NCBI GenBank assembly: GCA_902512065.1
Contig: CABXHU010000004.1
Coordinates: forward strand, 1-64,000
Reading direction: 5' to 3'
DNA: 64,000 nt
DNA from: an uncultured Bacteroidota bacterium
GTDB taxonomy: Bacteria > Bacteroidota > Bacteroidia > Flavobacteriales > Flavobacteriaceae
Shown here: one piece after another, positions 50,579-61,109 of the stretch
How positions within the stretch are numbered: position 1 is the first letter of the stretch
Layout: each line of letters opens with the position of its first letter
Made by a program: the position numbers and the translations under genes
Notes under the pieces: generated by a model
The model's database searches: none
What the model was told of the DNA's origin: nothing
Seen by the model: the letters and a program-made list of their open reading frames with translations, nothing else

Positions 50579-51373
50579 TTATTTCTTATTATTAACTAAT
50601 ATATCCATAAGTGAAATGGAAGCATTTTCCATATCATTAACAATGCTGTCAATTTTTGCAATAATATAATTATAAAAAATCTGAAGTATAATTGCAACAA
50701 TCAACCCAAATACCGTAGTTAAAAGAGCTACTTTAATACCTCCCGCAACTAACGATGGCTGCATGTCTCCAGCTGCCTCAATTTTATCAAAAGCTTGAAT
50801 CATTCCAATAACTGTTCCCATGAATCCTAACATAGGTGCAAGAGCTATAAATAATGATATCCATGAAACATTTTTCTCAAGCTGACCCATTTGCACACCG
50901 CCATAAGCAATTACAGCTTTTTCTGCTGATTCAACGCCTTCATTAGCTCTGTCCAATCCTTGCCAAAAAATAGATGCAACAGGGCCTGGCGTGTTTTTAC
51001 AAACTTCCTTAGCTGCTTTAACTCCTCCAGATTTCAAAGCTGCTTCAACTTCTTCTGTTAATTTATCTGAGTCAGATTCAGATAAATTAAGAAATATAAT
51101 TCTTTCAATAGCAATAGCTAACCCTAGAATAAGACATAAAAGAACTATACCCATAAATCCTGGGCCTCCTTCAATAAATCTCTTCTTTAATTCTTGATGA
51201 AAATTTAGTTGTACTTCCTCTTCCATTTCCTCTACAACTTCCATTGAACTATCTACTTGGGCTTCTTGAACTTCAGTTGTTTCCATTTCATCTTGAAATA
51301 TGATGTTGTTTGAATCTATATTATGAATAAATACAACCGAAATAATTGCAATAATACTTAGTAATCTTTTCAT
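50579..51373 (-). CDS. MotA/TolQ/ExbB proton channel family protein
   Basis: 264 aa; LFIALAPMLGFMGTVIGMIQAFD, VALLTTVFGLIVAIILQIFYNYI. Confidence 0.93.
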   Translation of the reverse strand: MKRLLSIIAIISVVFIHNIDSNNIIFQDEMETTEVQEAQVDSSMEVVEEMEEEVQLNFHQELKKRFIEGGPGFMGIVLLCLILGLAIAIERIIFLNLSESDSDKLTEEVEAALKSGGVKAAKEVCKNTPGPVASIFWQGLDRANEGVESAEKAVIAYGGVQMGQLEKNVSWISLFIALAPMLGFMGTVIGMIQAFDKIEAAGDMQPSLVAGGIKVALLTTVFGLIVAIILQIFYNYIIAKIDSIVNDMENASISLMDILVNNKK

Positions 51374-51429
51374 TTTGTTTCGTTTAATTAATTTAATAGA
51401 GCGTTAAAGATATAAAAAATTATAATTAA

Positions 51430-51444
51430 CACGATAATATCGTG
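51430..51444. repeat. Perfect 15-nt palindrome immediately 3' of tRNA-Ser
   Basis: CACGATAATATCGTG abuts the tRNA discriminator base. Confidence 0.6.
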
Positions 51445-51532
51445 CAGAGAGGAAGGGATTCGAACCCTCGATACACTTGTGGTGTATACACACTTTCCAG
51501 GCGTGCGCCTTCGACCACTCGGCCACCTCTCT
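51445..51532 (-). tRNA. tRNA-Ser(GGA)
   Basis: 88 nt; AGAGAGG/CCTCTCT acceptor, CTGGAAA anticodon loop (GGA), long variable arm, GGTTCGAATCC T loop, G73; CCA not encoded. Confidence 0.95.
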
Positions 51533-51627
51533 ATATAATATGATTATTATATCAAAACAAATAAAAAGAAAAAATATTAATTATAAAACTTTATATAATG
51601 CTTTTTTATGATATAAAGATGATTTTT

Positions 51628-52395
51628 TTATGTCTTAAATACTTCGATTGAATTATTTGTAGTAATATTTATGATCTCATTAGTATTAACTTGGTAAATC
51701 TCTGCTAATCTTTTGATAATATGTATAATAAATCCGCTTTCATTTCTCTTCCCTCTATTTGGTGTAGGGGCTAAATATGGAGAGTCTGTTTCTAAAACTA
51801 TATTGCTTAAATCTATTTTATTTAGAAATTTATCTATCATTCCGTTTTTAAATGTAACTACCCCTCCTATTCCCAATTTCATGCCCATAGAAATAATTCT
51901 GTTTGCTTGTTCTAAAGTGCCTGTAAAACAATGAAAAATTCCCGAAAGATCATCAGTTCCTTCTGATTCTAAAACTTCAAATATTTCATCATATGATTTT
52001 CTAGAATGAATAACTATTGGAAGATTATATTTCCTTGCTAACCTAATTTGCTTAATAAAAACTTCTTTTTGAACAGATAGATTGTCCGTCTTCCAATATA
52101 GATCAATTCCTATTTCTCCAACTGCTACACATTGGTTTTCTAAAATATTTTTTTCCACATGTTTTAGCTCTTCAGAGTAATTACTTCCAATATAACAAGG
52201 GTGAAGTCCTGCCATTAAAAACATATTTTTTGGAAATTTTATTTTAAGAGCTAACATAGATTCTGTATAAGAAGAATCAATTGCTGGTAAAAAAAATCTA
52301 GTAATATTAGAGCTTATGGCATTATTTATTACATAATCTCTGTCTGAATCAAATTCTGGAAGATACAAATGGGTATGCGTGTCTGAAATTGTCAT
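51628..52395 (-). CDS. TatD family metal-dependent hydrolase
   Basis: 255 aa; SDTHTHLYLPEFDSDRD, AVGEIGIDLYW, VIHSRKSYDE, LETDSPYLAPTPNRGKRNE. Confidence 0.95.
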   Translation of the reverse strand: MTISDTHTHLYLPEFDSDRDYVINNAISSNITRFFLPAIDSSYTESMLALKIKFPKNMFLMAGLHPCYIGSNYSEELKHVEKNILENQCVAVGEIGIDLYWKTDNLSVQKEVFIKQIRLARKYNLPIVIHSRKSYDEIFEVLESEGTDDLSGIFHCFTGTLEQANRIISMGMKLGIGGVVTFKNGMIDKFLNKIDLSNIVLETDSPYLAPTPNRGKRNESGFIIHIIKRLAEIYQVNTNEIINITTNNSIEVFKT

Positions 52396-52402
52396 TATAC
52401 TA

Positions 52403-53599
52403 CTATAATTCTAGGGATTTCAAAATATTATTACCCATCAAAATTTCAGAAGGATTTTCTAAGGCTTCCTTAATTGCCACTAGGAAGCCTACGCTCTCTC
52501 TACCATCAATAATTCTATGATCGTATGAAAGGGCTAAGTACATTACAGGTCTAATCTCAACTTTTCCATTAACAGCAATAGGTCGCTCAATAATATTGTG
52601 CATTCCTAAAATAGCACTTTGAGGTGGGTTAATAATTGGAGTGGATAACATACTCCCAAAAACTCCGCCATTAGAAATAGTAAATGTACCTCCAGTCATT
52701 TCATCCACTGTTATTTTTGAATCTCTTGCTCTTTCTGCAAGTGTTTTAACCTGAATCTCAATTTCTCTAAAAGACAATTTTTCTGCATGTCTAATTACAG
52801 GGACCATAAGTCCTTTTGGCCCTGAAACAGCAATACTAATATCACAATAATCATATGTTATCATTTCATTTCCATCTATCATTGAGTTTACAGCTGGAAA
52901 TTCTTTAAGTGCTCTAACGCATGCAAGAGTAAAAAAAGACATGAAGCCTAAGTTAACATCGTGTTTTGTTTTGAATTTTTCTTTATACTTTTTTCTTAGC
53001 GCAAAAATAGCAGACATATCTACCTCATTAAAAGTAGTTAACATTGCTGTTTCATTTTTTACACTAACTAATCTTTCTGCAACTTTTCTTCTTAAAAGAG
53101 ATAGTTTAGTTCTCTTTACATCTCTTTTTTCATTGCTTAAAGATCCCATTGATGGCTTAGCTATTAAAATATCTTGTTTAGTAACTCGCCCATCCTTTCC
53201 AGTTCCTGTAATATCGCTAATATTGAAGTTATTTTCAGCAACTATTTTTTTAGCTGCAGGACTTAAGATTTCTGATTTAGTAGTGCTAATAGGTTCTTCA
53301 ATTTTTGATAACACGATCTCGTCTTTAGATTCTGTTTTTGAAGATTTTCTAGCTTCACCTTCTTTAGAAGTGTCAATTAGACAAACTACTTGACCAACAT
53401 CTACTGCATCTCCTTCTTGAGCCTTTAATGTAATTACACCGTCTTCTTCTGCTGGCAATTCTAGTGTAGCTTTATCACTATCAAGCTCTGCTATAATTTG
53501 ATCTTTTTCTACATAGTCTCCATCACTAACTAGCCATGTTGCAATTTCTACCTCTGTTATTGATTCTCCCGGAGAGGGAACTTTCATTTCTAAAACCAT
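52403..53599 (-). CDS. sucB: 2-oxoglutarate dehydrogenase E2 (dihydrolipoyl succinyltransferase)
   Basis: 398 aa; lipoyl [17 protein letters not shown]; catalytic [20 protein letters not shown]; downstream of sucA. Confidence 0.95.
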   Translation of the reverse strand: MVLEMKVPSPGESITEVEIATWLVSDGDYVEKDQIIAELDSDKATLELPAEEDGVITLKAQEGDAVDVGQVVCLIDTSKEGEARKSSKTESKDEIVLSKIEEPISTTKSEILSPAAKKIVAENNFNISDITGTGKDGRVTKQDILIAKPSMGSLSNEKRDVKRTKLSLLRRKVAERLVSVKNETAMLTTFNEVDMSAIFALRKKYKEKFKTKHDVNLGFMSFFTLACVRALKEFPAVNSMIDGNEMITYDYCDISIAVSGPKGLMVPVIRHAEKLSFREIEIQVKTLAERARDSKITVDEMTGGTFTISNGGVFGSMLSTPIINPPQSAILGMHNIIERPIAVNGKVEIRPVMYLALSYDHRIIDGRESVGFLVAIKEALENPSEILMGNNILKSLEL

Positions 53600-53662
53600 A
53601 AAACTTTAATTACTAGTTCTTAAAATTATTAATTTTCTATATAATATATCCTATTAATTACA

Positions 53663-54598
53663 TTAATTAATTAAGCCATTGAGATCATACATTGAAAAAA
53701 ACTCCCAAATTATTTCACTTGCAATTATATCCCTGTTGCCCCATGCTCCAAACCAATCATGTCCTCCTCCATCTACTCTATAGTGCCTTACCATAGTATT
53801 ATTGTTCCCATTTAAATATGTGATTTCTTGAACAGTTGAATTATCGAAAGTATATATATCTGGCATATCAGTTATCAAAGGCTCTGTACTACATGCATTA
53901 TGTGATCTCCAATAATCTACAACTGTATCTATGCCCATAGTCCATGCTTCATTACCACTATATGGAACAACTCCATCACTAGTCCCATGCATTTGAAGAA
54001 TAGAGATTGCCCGCTGTGGTTGACAACTATAAAAAGTTTGTGGTGTCATTGATCCTGTTACTGATGCAATTGCTGCAATTTTATCACTAAGCTGACAGGC
54101 TAGTAAAAAACTCAGATAACCTCCATTAGACATTCCTGTACTATAAATTCTTTCCGAATTTATTGAATAGTTTTCTGAAATATTTTCAATCAAAAAATCT
54201 GCAAATGCAACATCATCTACAATACTTGCAGTAGTCCATCCTCCAACATTCCAATGAGTAATTCCATTTAAAAAAGTTCCTTGAGGATATACTACTATAA
54301 AATTTTCTTCAGATGCAATATCATTAAACTCTGTATATTCCATTATAACCTGATTATTGCTTCCATAACCATGAAAACAAAAAAGCATAGGAACAGGTTC
54401 AGAAGGGTCGTAAGAATCTGGGACATAAATGTTAAATGATCTAAGTAGCCCATCAAATTCAATTTCATATTCCTGTAATCCATATTCTACTGGGATGACT
54501 GGATCCGTTGAATCTATAACATTTATTGGGTCCGGCACATCAACCGTTTCAGGCATGCAAGAAAAAATAAATATTAAAATAATTAAAACTCTTTTCAT
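53663..54598 (-). CDS. Lipoprotein alpha/beta-hydrolase, PHB-depolymerase/LpqC/CE1-like esterase
   Basis: 311 aa; lipobox IFSC; YVPDSYDPSEPVPMLFCFHGYGSNN; GMSNGGYLS; terminal-region His (GGGHDWFG). Confidence 0.88.
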   Translation of the reverse strand: MKRVLIILIFIFSCMPETVDVPDPINVIDSTDPVIPVEYGLQEYEIEFDGLLRSFNIYVPDSYDPSEPVPMLFCFHGYGSNNQVIMEYTEFNDIASEENFIVVYPQGTFLNGITHWNVGGWTTASIVDDVAFADFLIENISENYSINSERIYSTGMSNGGYLSFLLACQLSDKIAAIASVTGSMTPQTFYSCQPQRAISILQMHGTSDGVVPYSGNEAWTMGIDTVVDYWRSHNACSTEPLITDMPDIYTFDNSTVQEITYLNGNNNTMVRHYRVDGGGHDWFGAWGNRDIIASEIIWEFFSMYDLNGLIN

Positions 54599-54624
54599 AA
54601 AATTTTTTATTATAAAATTAGAAG

Positions 54625-57384
54625 TTAATTTAAAATTTGATTGTTCTTTTCTACATCAAACACATAATCAATAACTTCTCTATGTCTTTTTTCAAATCTA
54701 ATAGAGCTTCCTGCAGCAGTTGCTCCATAATATCTTCTAGATGCAATTCTAAAATCCTTAGCTTCTTTTAAGTTCATTAATAAAAATCCATATACTCCCA
54801 TATTTCTTGGCTCCTCTTGAGCCCATACTATATCCGATGCATTAGCATACTTTCTTATAATAGATCTAATAATTTCTTTAGGTAAAGGGAATAGTTGTTC
54901 AATCCTAATAATGGCAACATTGTCTCTACCCAATCTTTCCTTTTCTTCTAATAAATCATAATAAAACTTCCCTGTGACAAATACTATAGTTTCAATTATC
55001 TTAGGATCTGCATTAGAATTATCAATTACTAGCTGAAATCCTCCTTTTGTGAATTCATCAACTGAAGAAATAGCTTTTGAATGTCTCAATAAACTTTTTG
55101 GGGTGAAAACTATTAGAGGTTTTCTATAATTGGTTTTCATTTGTCTCCTTAGCAAATGATACATGTTTGCTGGAGTAGTGCAATTTGCTACAAATACATT
55201 ATCCTTTGCACATAATTGTAAATATCTTTCAACTCTAGCAGAGGAATGTTCAGCGCCTTGGCCTTCATATCCATGAGGGAGTAACATTACAAGACCATTT
55301 TGTGTTTTCCATTTGTCTTCTCCAGAAAATATATATTGATCAATAATAATTTGTGCTCCATTACTGAAATCTCCAAACTGAGCTTCCCAAATAGTTAATG
55401 TATTTGGATTATTCATTGCGTATCCATATTCAAATCCAAGGACTCCATATTCTGAAAGCAAAGAATTATAAATTGAGAAGATTCCTTGATTTTCTGAGAT
55501 ATTATTATGTAATATTATTTCCTCTTCACTTTCCTCAGACTTGATTACAGAGTGTCTGTGTGAGAAGGTCCCGCGTTCAACATCTTGTCCAGATATTCTA
55601 ACATTAAATCCTTCTTCTAATAAACTACCATATGCCAAATGCTCTGCCATTGACCAATCTAATTTGTCATTGTTAAACATTTCAAGTCTAGAAGAGATTA
55701 ATTTTTTAATTTTGTTAATGAATTTTTTTTTCTTTGGTAATGTTGAAATAATTTCTGTAATTTTTTCTAATTTAAGTCTAGGATATGTAGTATTAACTGG
55801 CATCATCATTTCTTTCTGATTTGCTCTAGAAAAAGAATTCCACTCATCCTCCATAAAATCTGATATTTTTGTTTTTTTAACCTTTTTAGAATCCTTAAGT
55901 TGGTCTTCAAGCCAGTTTTTATATGTGATCTCTAAATCCTTTACATGTTTTTCATCAACCACCCCCTCACTAATTAATTTTTCAGCATATATTTTTTTTG
56001 GATTAGCATGTTTTGATATAATCTTATATAGTTTAGGCTGAGTAAATCTTGGTTCATCTCCTTCATTATGTCCATATTTCCTATAACCAAGCAAATCAAT
56101 AAAAACATCTCTTTTAAATTCCATTCTAAAATCTAAAGCAAATAAAATAGAATGGACTACAGACTCTACATCATCAGCATTGACATGCAATACAGGAGAT
56201 AAAGTTACTTTTCCAACATCAGTGCAATACGTACTTGATCTAGCATCTAAGTAATTCGTAGTAAAACCTATTTGATTATTAACTACAATATGTATTGTTC
56301 CGTCTGTCTTGTATCCATCAAGTTTAGACATCTGCACTAATTCATAAACAAGTCCCTGACCAGCAATAGCTGCATCTCCGTGGACAATGATAGGGAGAAC
56401 TTTTTCAAAATTTCTTGGAAATTGTGAGTCCTGTTTTGACCTTACAATTCCATTAACTATAGCCCCAACTGCTTCTAAATGAGACGGATTTGGAGCGATA
56501 TTTAAATTAATTTTTTTTCCTTTAATTGTTTCTCTATTGCTGGTCCATCCTAAATGATATTTAACATCTCCATCAAATATTTTTTCTTCATAATCTTTAC
56601 CTTCAAATTCACTAAAAATATTTTTGGCTGATTTTCCAAAAATATTAACTAGAGTACTTAGCCTTCCTCTATGAGCCATTCCCATAACAAACTCCTCAAC
56701 ACCTTTATCAGCTGCTATTTCAATTAAAATATCTAGGGCAGGGATTAATGATTCCCCTCCCTCTAATGAAAATCTCTTTTGGCCAACATATTTTGTATGT
56801 AAAAAATTCTCAAATGAAACTGCTTCTACAAGTTTTTCAAGCAATTGCTTCTTTTGGCTAGAAGATAATTTTGGGTGATTGTTATTAATATTTAACTTAT
56901 TTTGAATCCAATTTATTATCTCAGGATCTCTTATATACATATATTCGATTCCTATTGAATCACAATATATCTCCGTAAGATACCGAACTATAATACGAAG
57001 CGACTGTGGCCCAATACCTAAAATTTCACCTGCATTAAATACTGTATCTAAATCCTCATTTGATAAATCAAAATTTTCTATATCTAAAGAAGGAGTATAT
57101 ATTCTTCTATCTCTTACAGGATTTGTTTTAGTAAATAAATGGCCTCGAGATCTATATCCATCAATCAAGTTTATCACATTAAATTCTTTTTTAACATGAT
57201 CAGGAATTTGTGATGTAACACCTTCAACAATTTCTCCATCAAAAAGCTTGTTACTTCCAAAATCATATCCTTGAAAAAATGCTCTCCAGCTCGGCTCTAC
57301 TGAATCAGGGTCTTTTAAATATTGATCATATAAATCTGCAAAGAATGCAGTATGAGCGGCATTTAGAAAAGAAAAATTATCCAT
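54625..57384 (-). CDS. sucA: 2-oxoglutarate dehydrogenase E1
   Basis: 919 aa; FVMGMAHRGRLSTLVNIFGK, HGDAAIAGQGLVYE, LPHGYEGQGAEHSSARVERYLQLC. Confidence 0.98.
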   Translation of the reverse strand: MDNFSFLNAAHTAFFADLYDQYLKDPDSVEPSWRAFFQGYDFGSNKLFDGEIVEGVTSQIPDHVKKEFNVINLIDGYRSRGHLFTKTNPVRDRRIYTPSLDIENFDLSNEDLDTVFNAGEILGIGPQSLRIIVRYLTEIYCDSIGIEYMYIRDPEIINWIQNKLNINNNHPKLSSSQKKQLLEKLVEAVSFENFLHTKYVGQKRFSLEGGESLIPALDILIEIAADKGVEEFVMGMAHRGRLSTLVNIFGKSAKNIFSEFEGKDYEEKIFDGDVKYHLGWTSNRETIKGKKINLNIAPNPSHLEAVGAIVNGIVRSKQDSQFPRNFEKVLPIIVHGDAAIAGQGLVYELVQMSKLDGYKTDGTIHIVVNNQIGFTTNYLDARSSTYCTDVGKVTLSPVLHVNADDVESVVHSILFALDFRMEFKRDVFIDLLGYRKYGHNEGDEPRFTQPKLYKIISKHANPKKIYAEKLISEGVVDEKHVKDLEITYKNWLEDQLKDSKKVKKTKISDFMEDEWNSFSRANQKEMMMPVNTTYPRLKLEKITEIISTLPKKKKFINKIKKLISSRLEMFNNDKLDWSMAEHLAYGSLLEEGFNVRISGQDVERGTFSHRHSVIKSEESEEEIILHNNISENQGIFSIYNSLLSEYGVLGFEYGYAMNNPNTLTIWEAQFGDFSNGAQIIIDQYIFSGEDKWKTQNGLVMLLPHGYEGQGAEHSSARVERYLQLCAKDNVFVANCTTPANMYHLLRRQMKTNYRKPLIVFTPKSLLRHSKAISSVDEFTKGGFQLVIDNSNADPKIIETIVFVTGKFYYDLLEEKERLGRDNVAIIRIEQLFPLPKEIIRSIIRKYANASDIVWAQEEPRNMGVYGFLLMNLKEAKDFRIASRRYYGATAAGSSIRFEKRHREVIDYVFDVEKNNQILN

Positions 57385-57447
57385 TATAAAAATTCCTATT
57401 TTTCAGATTATAAAGTTAATTAATATTAATTAAAAAGAGCAGAAAAA

Positions 57448-58422
57448 CTATATCTTCCTTTTCGTTAAAGCATCGCCAAAATTATGAAGAAATTCGTGTT
57501 TTTCTTTAGGCAAATCAAGTGAATCTAAAATTTTAAATGCAATATCCGTATACTTTTTTATTTCTAGGATAACCTCATTTTCAATATTGCAATCATTATA
57601 TATTTCTTTCACTAAAACTATTTTTTGTTGATTATCCTTGTGAGGGCTATTATATAAAGAGATTAAATTAGCTTTTATTTCATTAGAAACTAATTCAAGT
57701 GTTTTTAAATATAAAAATGTTTTCTTTTTCTCAATTATATCTCCACCAATTTTCTTTCCAAAATCATTTTCATTTCCATAACAATCAAGATAATCATCTT
57801 GCAATTGAAAAGCTATTCCTAAGTTCTTTCCAAAATCATAAATTTTTTCTTGCTGCTCCAAATTTGCATCAGCTATAATGGCGCCCATTTTCATTGCTGC
57901 CCCAATTAATTCTGCAGTTTTACATGTAATCATTAACAAGTATTCTTCAAGTGATGTTTCTTTTCTTTTTTCAAAATCAATATCTAATTGTTGTCCTTCG
58001 CAAACTCTTATTGCTGTTTTACTAAATAGTGATGCCATTGGAACAAAAATATCTGGCTCATAATTTTCAAATATCTGATATGCCAAAATTAGCATTACAT
58101 CACCAGATAAAATTCCTGTACTACTATTCCATTTTTTATGTACTGTAATATTGCCTCTTCTTAGATCAGCAGAATCCATTATATCATCATGAACTAAAGA
58201 AAAATTATGAAAAATTTCTCCTGCTAAAGCAGCATCTAATGCTTTAGCTGGTGATCCAGAAAAAATATCTGTACTGACCAAAGTTAATATCGGCCTAATC
58301 CTTTTCCCTTCAAGGCTTAATATATAATGAACTGGAGCATACAAGTTTTCCGGGACTGCACTTATAGTATATTTTTCTAAATGCTCTGTAAACATTTTAT
58401 GATATTCAGAAAGAGAAAGCAT
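57448..58422 (-). CDS. Polyprenyl (isoprenoid) diphosphate synthase
   Basis: 324 aa; GKRIRPILTLVSTDIF, LVHDDIMDSADLRRG, FQLQDDYLDCYGN. Confidence 0.96.
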   Translation of the reverse strand: MLSLSEYHKMFTEHLEKYTISAVPENLYAPVHYILSLEGKRIRPILTLVSTDIFSGSPAKALDAALAGEIFHNFSLVHDDIMDSADLRRGNITVHKKWNSSTGILSGDVMLILAYQIFENYEPDIFVPMASLFSKTAIRVCEGQQLDIDFEKRKETSLEEYLLMITCKTAELIGAAMKMGAIIADANLEQQEKIYDFGKNLGIAFQLQDDYLDCYGNENDFGKKIGGDIIEKKKTFLYLKTLELVSNEIKANLISLYNSPHKDNQQKIVLVKEIYNDCNIENEVILEIKKYTDIAFKILDSLDLPKEKHEFLHNFGDALTKRKI

Positions 58423-58518
58423 CTTATTTTATTATTTGGGTAAATGTATAATAAAATCCTAATTTAAAAAAGGCAATGAAAATTATAAAATATGGTAGAG
58501 TTATAAATAATATCTTAT

Positions 58519-58526
58519 TAAATTTG
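58519..58526 (+). promoter_or_regulatory. Candidate -7 box TAAATTTG of aspS
   Basis: Exact TAnnTTTG 19 nt before the ATG at 58545; -33 weak. Confidence 0.45.
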
Positions 58527-58544
58527 CAATTATAAACTAAGCTC

Positions 58545-60293
58545 ATGTATAGGACTCATAATTGTGGAGAAATAAGAAAATCTGAAATTGGGAAACAGGT
58601 TGTCCTTTCTGGATGGGTTCAAAAATTGCGAGATAAAGGATTTATGGTGTGGGTAGATCTTAGGGATAGGTATGGAATTTCGCAATTAATTTTTGATGAG
58701 CAAAGAACCAGTAAAGGCTTATTAAATCAAGCAAAATCATTAGGTCGAGAATTTGTTATACAAGTAAGCGGGGAGGTAATTGAAAGAGTTTCAAAAAATC
58801 AAAATATTGCAACTGGTGATGTTGAAATTTTAGTAAAAGATTTAGAAATTTTAAATAGCTCAACTACTCCACCCTTTACAATAGAAGACAATACGGATGG
58901 GGGCGAAGAATTAAGAATGAAATATAGATATTTGGATATTAGAAGGGAGCCAATCAAAAACAATTTAATATTAAGACATGAAATAACTCAGCAAGTCAGA
59001 AAATATCTTTCAGATAATTCATTTATAGAAGTTGAGACTCCATGCTTAATTAAATCTACTCCAGAAGGTGCAAGAGATTTTATTGTTCCCTCTAGAATTA
59101 ATGAAGGTGAATTTTATGCACTACCACAATCGCCTCAAACCTTTAAACAATTACTTATGGTTGCTGGCCTTGACAAATATTTTCAAATTGTAAAATGTTT
59201 TCGAGACGAAGATTTAAGAGCTGATCGTCAACCTGAATTTACTCAAATAGACTGTGAAATGGCCTTTGTTGAACAAGATGATATTCTAAAAACGTTTGAA
59301 GGACTTATAATTGATATTTTTAAAAAAATTAAGAATATTAATATTGATCCTTTCCCTAAAATGACATATGACCAAGCAATAGAGAGATATGGAACTGACA
59401 AGCCAGATACTAGATTTGGGATGGAATTTGTAGAATTAAACGATGTATCACAACATAAAGACTTTAATGTATTTAATTCTGCTGAATTAGTTGTTGGTAT
59501 TTCAATTACTGGAGGTAATTCAATGACAAGAAAAGAAATTGATAAATATATAGAATGGTTAAAAACTCCTCAGATTGGAGCAATGGGGATGGTATATATT
59601 AGATGCAATGATGATGGGGTCTATAAATCATCTGTAGATAAGTTTTATGATCAATCTGATCTTAAAAATATTGCTGATAAAACAAATTCAACTAAAGGGG
59701 ATATAATAATGGTATTATCTGGAGATAAAGATATAGTAAGGACACAACTTAGTGCGCTTAGACTTGAGATAGCTAAAAATCTAGGATTAAGAAATTCAGA
59801 AGAATATGCTCCTTTATGGGTTATAGATTTTCCATTACTAAGCTGGAATGAAGATGAAAAGAAGTTTCATGCAATGCATCATCCATTTACATCTCCCAAA
59901 CCTGATCAGATTGACCTATTGAAAAAAGATCCTGGATCGGTAAAAGCCAATGCATATGACTTAGTAATAAATGGAAATGAAATCGGGGGAGGTTCAATAA
60001 GAATTCATAATAAAAATATTCAACAAGAAATGTTTAATTGTCTTGGGTTTACAAAAAATGAAGCGGAAGAACAATTTGGATTTCTAATGAATGCTTTTAA
60101 ATACGGCGCTCCTCCTCATGGAGGTATAGCATTTGGTCTAGATAGATTAGTCGCAATACTGGGTGGAAGTGAAACCATTAGAGATTTCATTGCTTTTCCT
60201 AAAAATAATTCGGGGAGAGACATAATGATTGACTCACCATCAAAAATATCTAAAGAACAGCTTAAAGAACTCAAGCTTAAGCAAGACCTTTAA
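58545..60293 (+). CDS. aspS: Aspartyl-tRNA synthetase
   Basis: 582 aa; [74 protein letters not shown]. Confidence 0.98.
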   Translation: MYRTHNCGEIRKSEIGKQVVLSGWVQKLRDKGFMVWVDLRDRYGISQLIFDEQRTSKGLLNQAKSLGREFVIQVSGEVIERVSKNQNIATGDVEILVKDLEILNSSTTPPFTIEDNTDGGEELRMKYRYLDIRREPIKNNLILRHEITQQVRKYLSDNSFIEVETPCLIKSTPEGARDFIVPSRINEGEFYALPQSPQTFKQLLMVAGLDKYFQIVKCFRDEDLRADRQPEFTQIDCEMAFVEQDDILKTFEGLIIDIFKKIKNINIDPFPKMTYDQAIERYGTDKPDTRFGMEFVELNDVSQHKDFNVFNSAELVVGISITGGNSMTRKEIDKYIEWLKTPQIGAMGMVYIRCNDDGVYKSSVDKFYDQSDLKNIADKTNSTKGDIIMVLSGDKDIVRTQLSALRLEIAKNLGLRNSEEYAPLWVIDFPLLSWNEDEKKFHAMHHPFTSPKPDQIDLLKKDPGSVKANAYDLVINGNEIGGGSIRIHNKNIQQEMFNCLGFTKNEAEEQFGFLMNAFKYGAPPHGGIAFGLDRLVAILGGSETIRDFIAFPKNNSGRDIMIDSPSKISKEQLKELKLKQDL

Positions 60294-60303
60294 AACATAG
60301 ATA

Positions 60304-60522
60304 ATGAAAATATTTATTTATGTAATATTTATTTCATCTATAATTCTGATTTTATCTGGCTATTTAATTGATGGAATTAATTCAGAAAAACTTATTGGGC
60401 TAGGAACAGTTCTGCTTTTTTTTATTGTAATTCCTTTGTTTCTGTATTATAGATGGAAAAATAAAAGTTTTAAAGATTTTATATTAAAAAATGATAATAT
60501 AAAAAATGGGAATAAACTATAG
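60304..60522 (+). CDS. Small membrane protein of unknown function
   Basis: 72 aa ORF, two predicted TM segments, ATG 11 nt after aspS on the same strand. Confidence 0.6.
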   Translation: MKIFIYVIFISSIILILSGYLIDGINSEKLIGLGTVLLFFIVIPLFLYYRWKNKSFKDFILKNDNIKNGNKL

Positions 60523-60549
60523 ATCTACTACAGCTTATTTAAATAAAAT

Positions 60550-60570
60550 AATACTCTAGCAAAGAGTGTT
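60550..60570. terminator. Candidate bidirectional terminator hairpin between convergent genes
   Basis: AATACTCT-AGCAA-AGAGTGTT (8 bp, one G-U) with A/T-rich flanks, between the 60304 ORF (+) and tadA (-). Confidence 0.5.
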
Positions 60571-60581
60571 TAAATAAAAAA

Positions 60582-61031
60582 TTAGTTCATGTTTCTTCTA
60601 GTAATAAAGAATTTATCTAACATTTCTTTAGATTCATTTTCTAGTATACCGCTATTAACTTTTGTTTTAGGATGGAGCCTCCCCCCCATTGTTTTATATC
60701 CTCTATTAGAGTCTTTTACTGCATAAAATAAATTAGAAATTCTACTCCAATATAATGCCCCAGCACACATTTGACATGGCTCTAAAGTCACATACATTGT
60801 GCAACCATCAAGATATTTTCCCCCTAGAAAATTCTCAGCAGCAGTTATAGCTAGTATTTCAGCATGAGCCGTAACATCATTTAATGTCTCAGTTAAGTTA
60901 TGTGCTCTAGCTATTATTTGATTATCAATTACAATAACAGCTCCTATAGGAACTTCACCCTTTGTCAAAGCAATCTTTGCCTCCTCAATAGCCTTTGCCA
61001 TAAAATAGTTTTTATCGTATTCTAACTTCAT
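60582..61031 (-). CDS. tadA: tRNA-specific adenosine deaminase / CMP-dCMP deaminase family
   Basis: 149 aa; HAEILAI, TLEPCQMCAGALYWSRI, GEVPIGAVIV. Confidence 0.92.
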   Translation of the reverse strand: MKLEYDKNYFMAKAIEEAKIALTKGEVPIGAVIVIDNQIIARAHNLTETLNDVTAHAEILAITAAENFLGGKYLDGCTMYVTLEPCQMCAGALYWSRISNLFYAVKDSNRGYKTMGGRLHPKTKVNSGILENESKEMLDKFFITRRNMN

Positions 61032-61109
61032 TAATATATTGTTCTATAATTATTTTGTTGTGAAAATACTGATGGCAGAAAAAATTCTATTTTAAATAAA
61101 AGTAAATTT

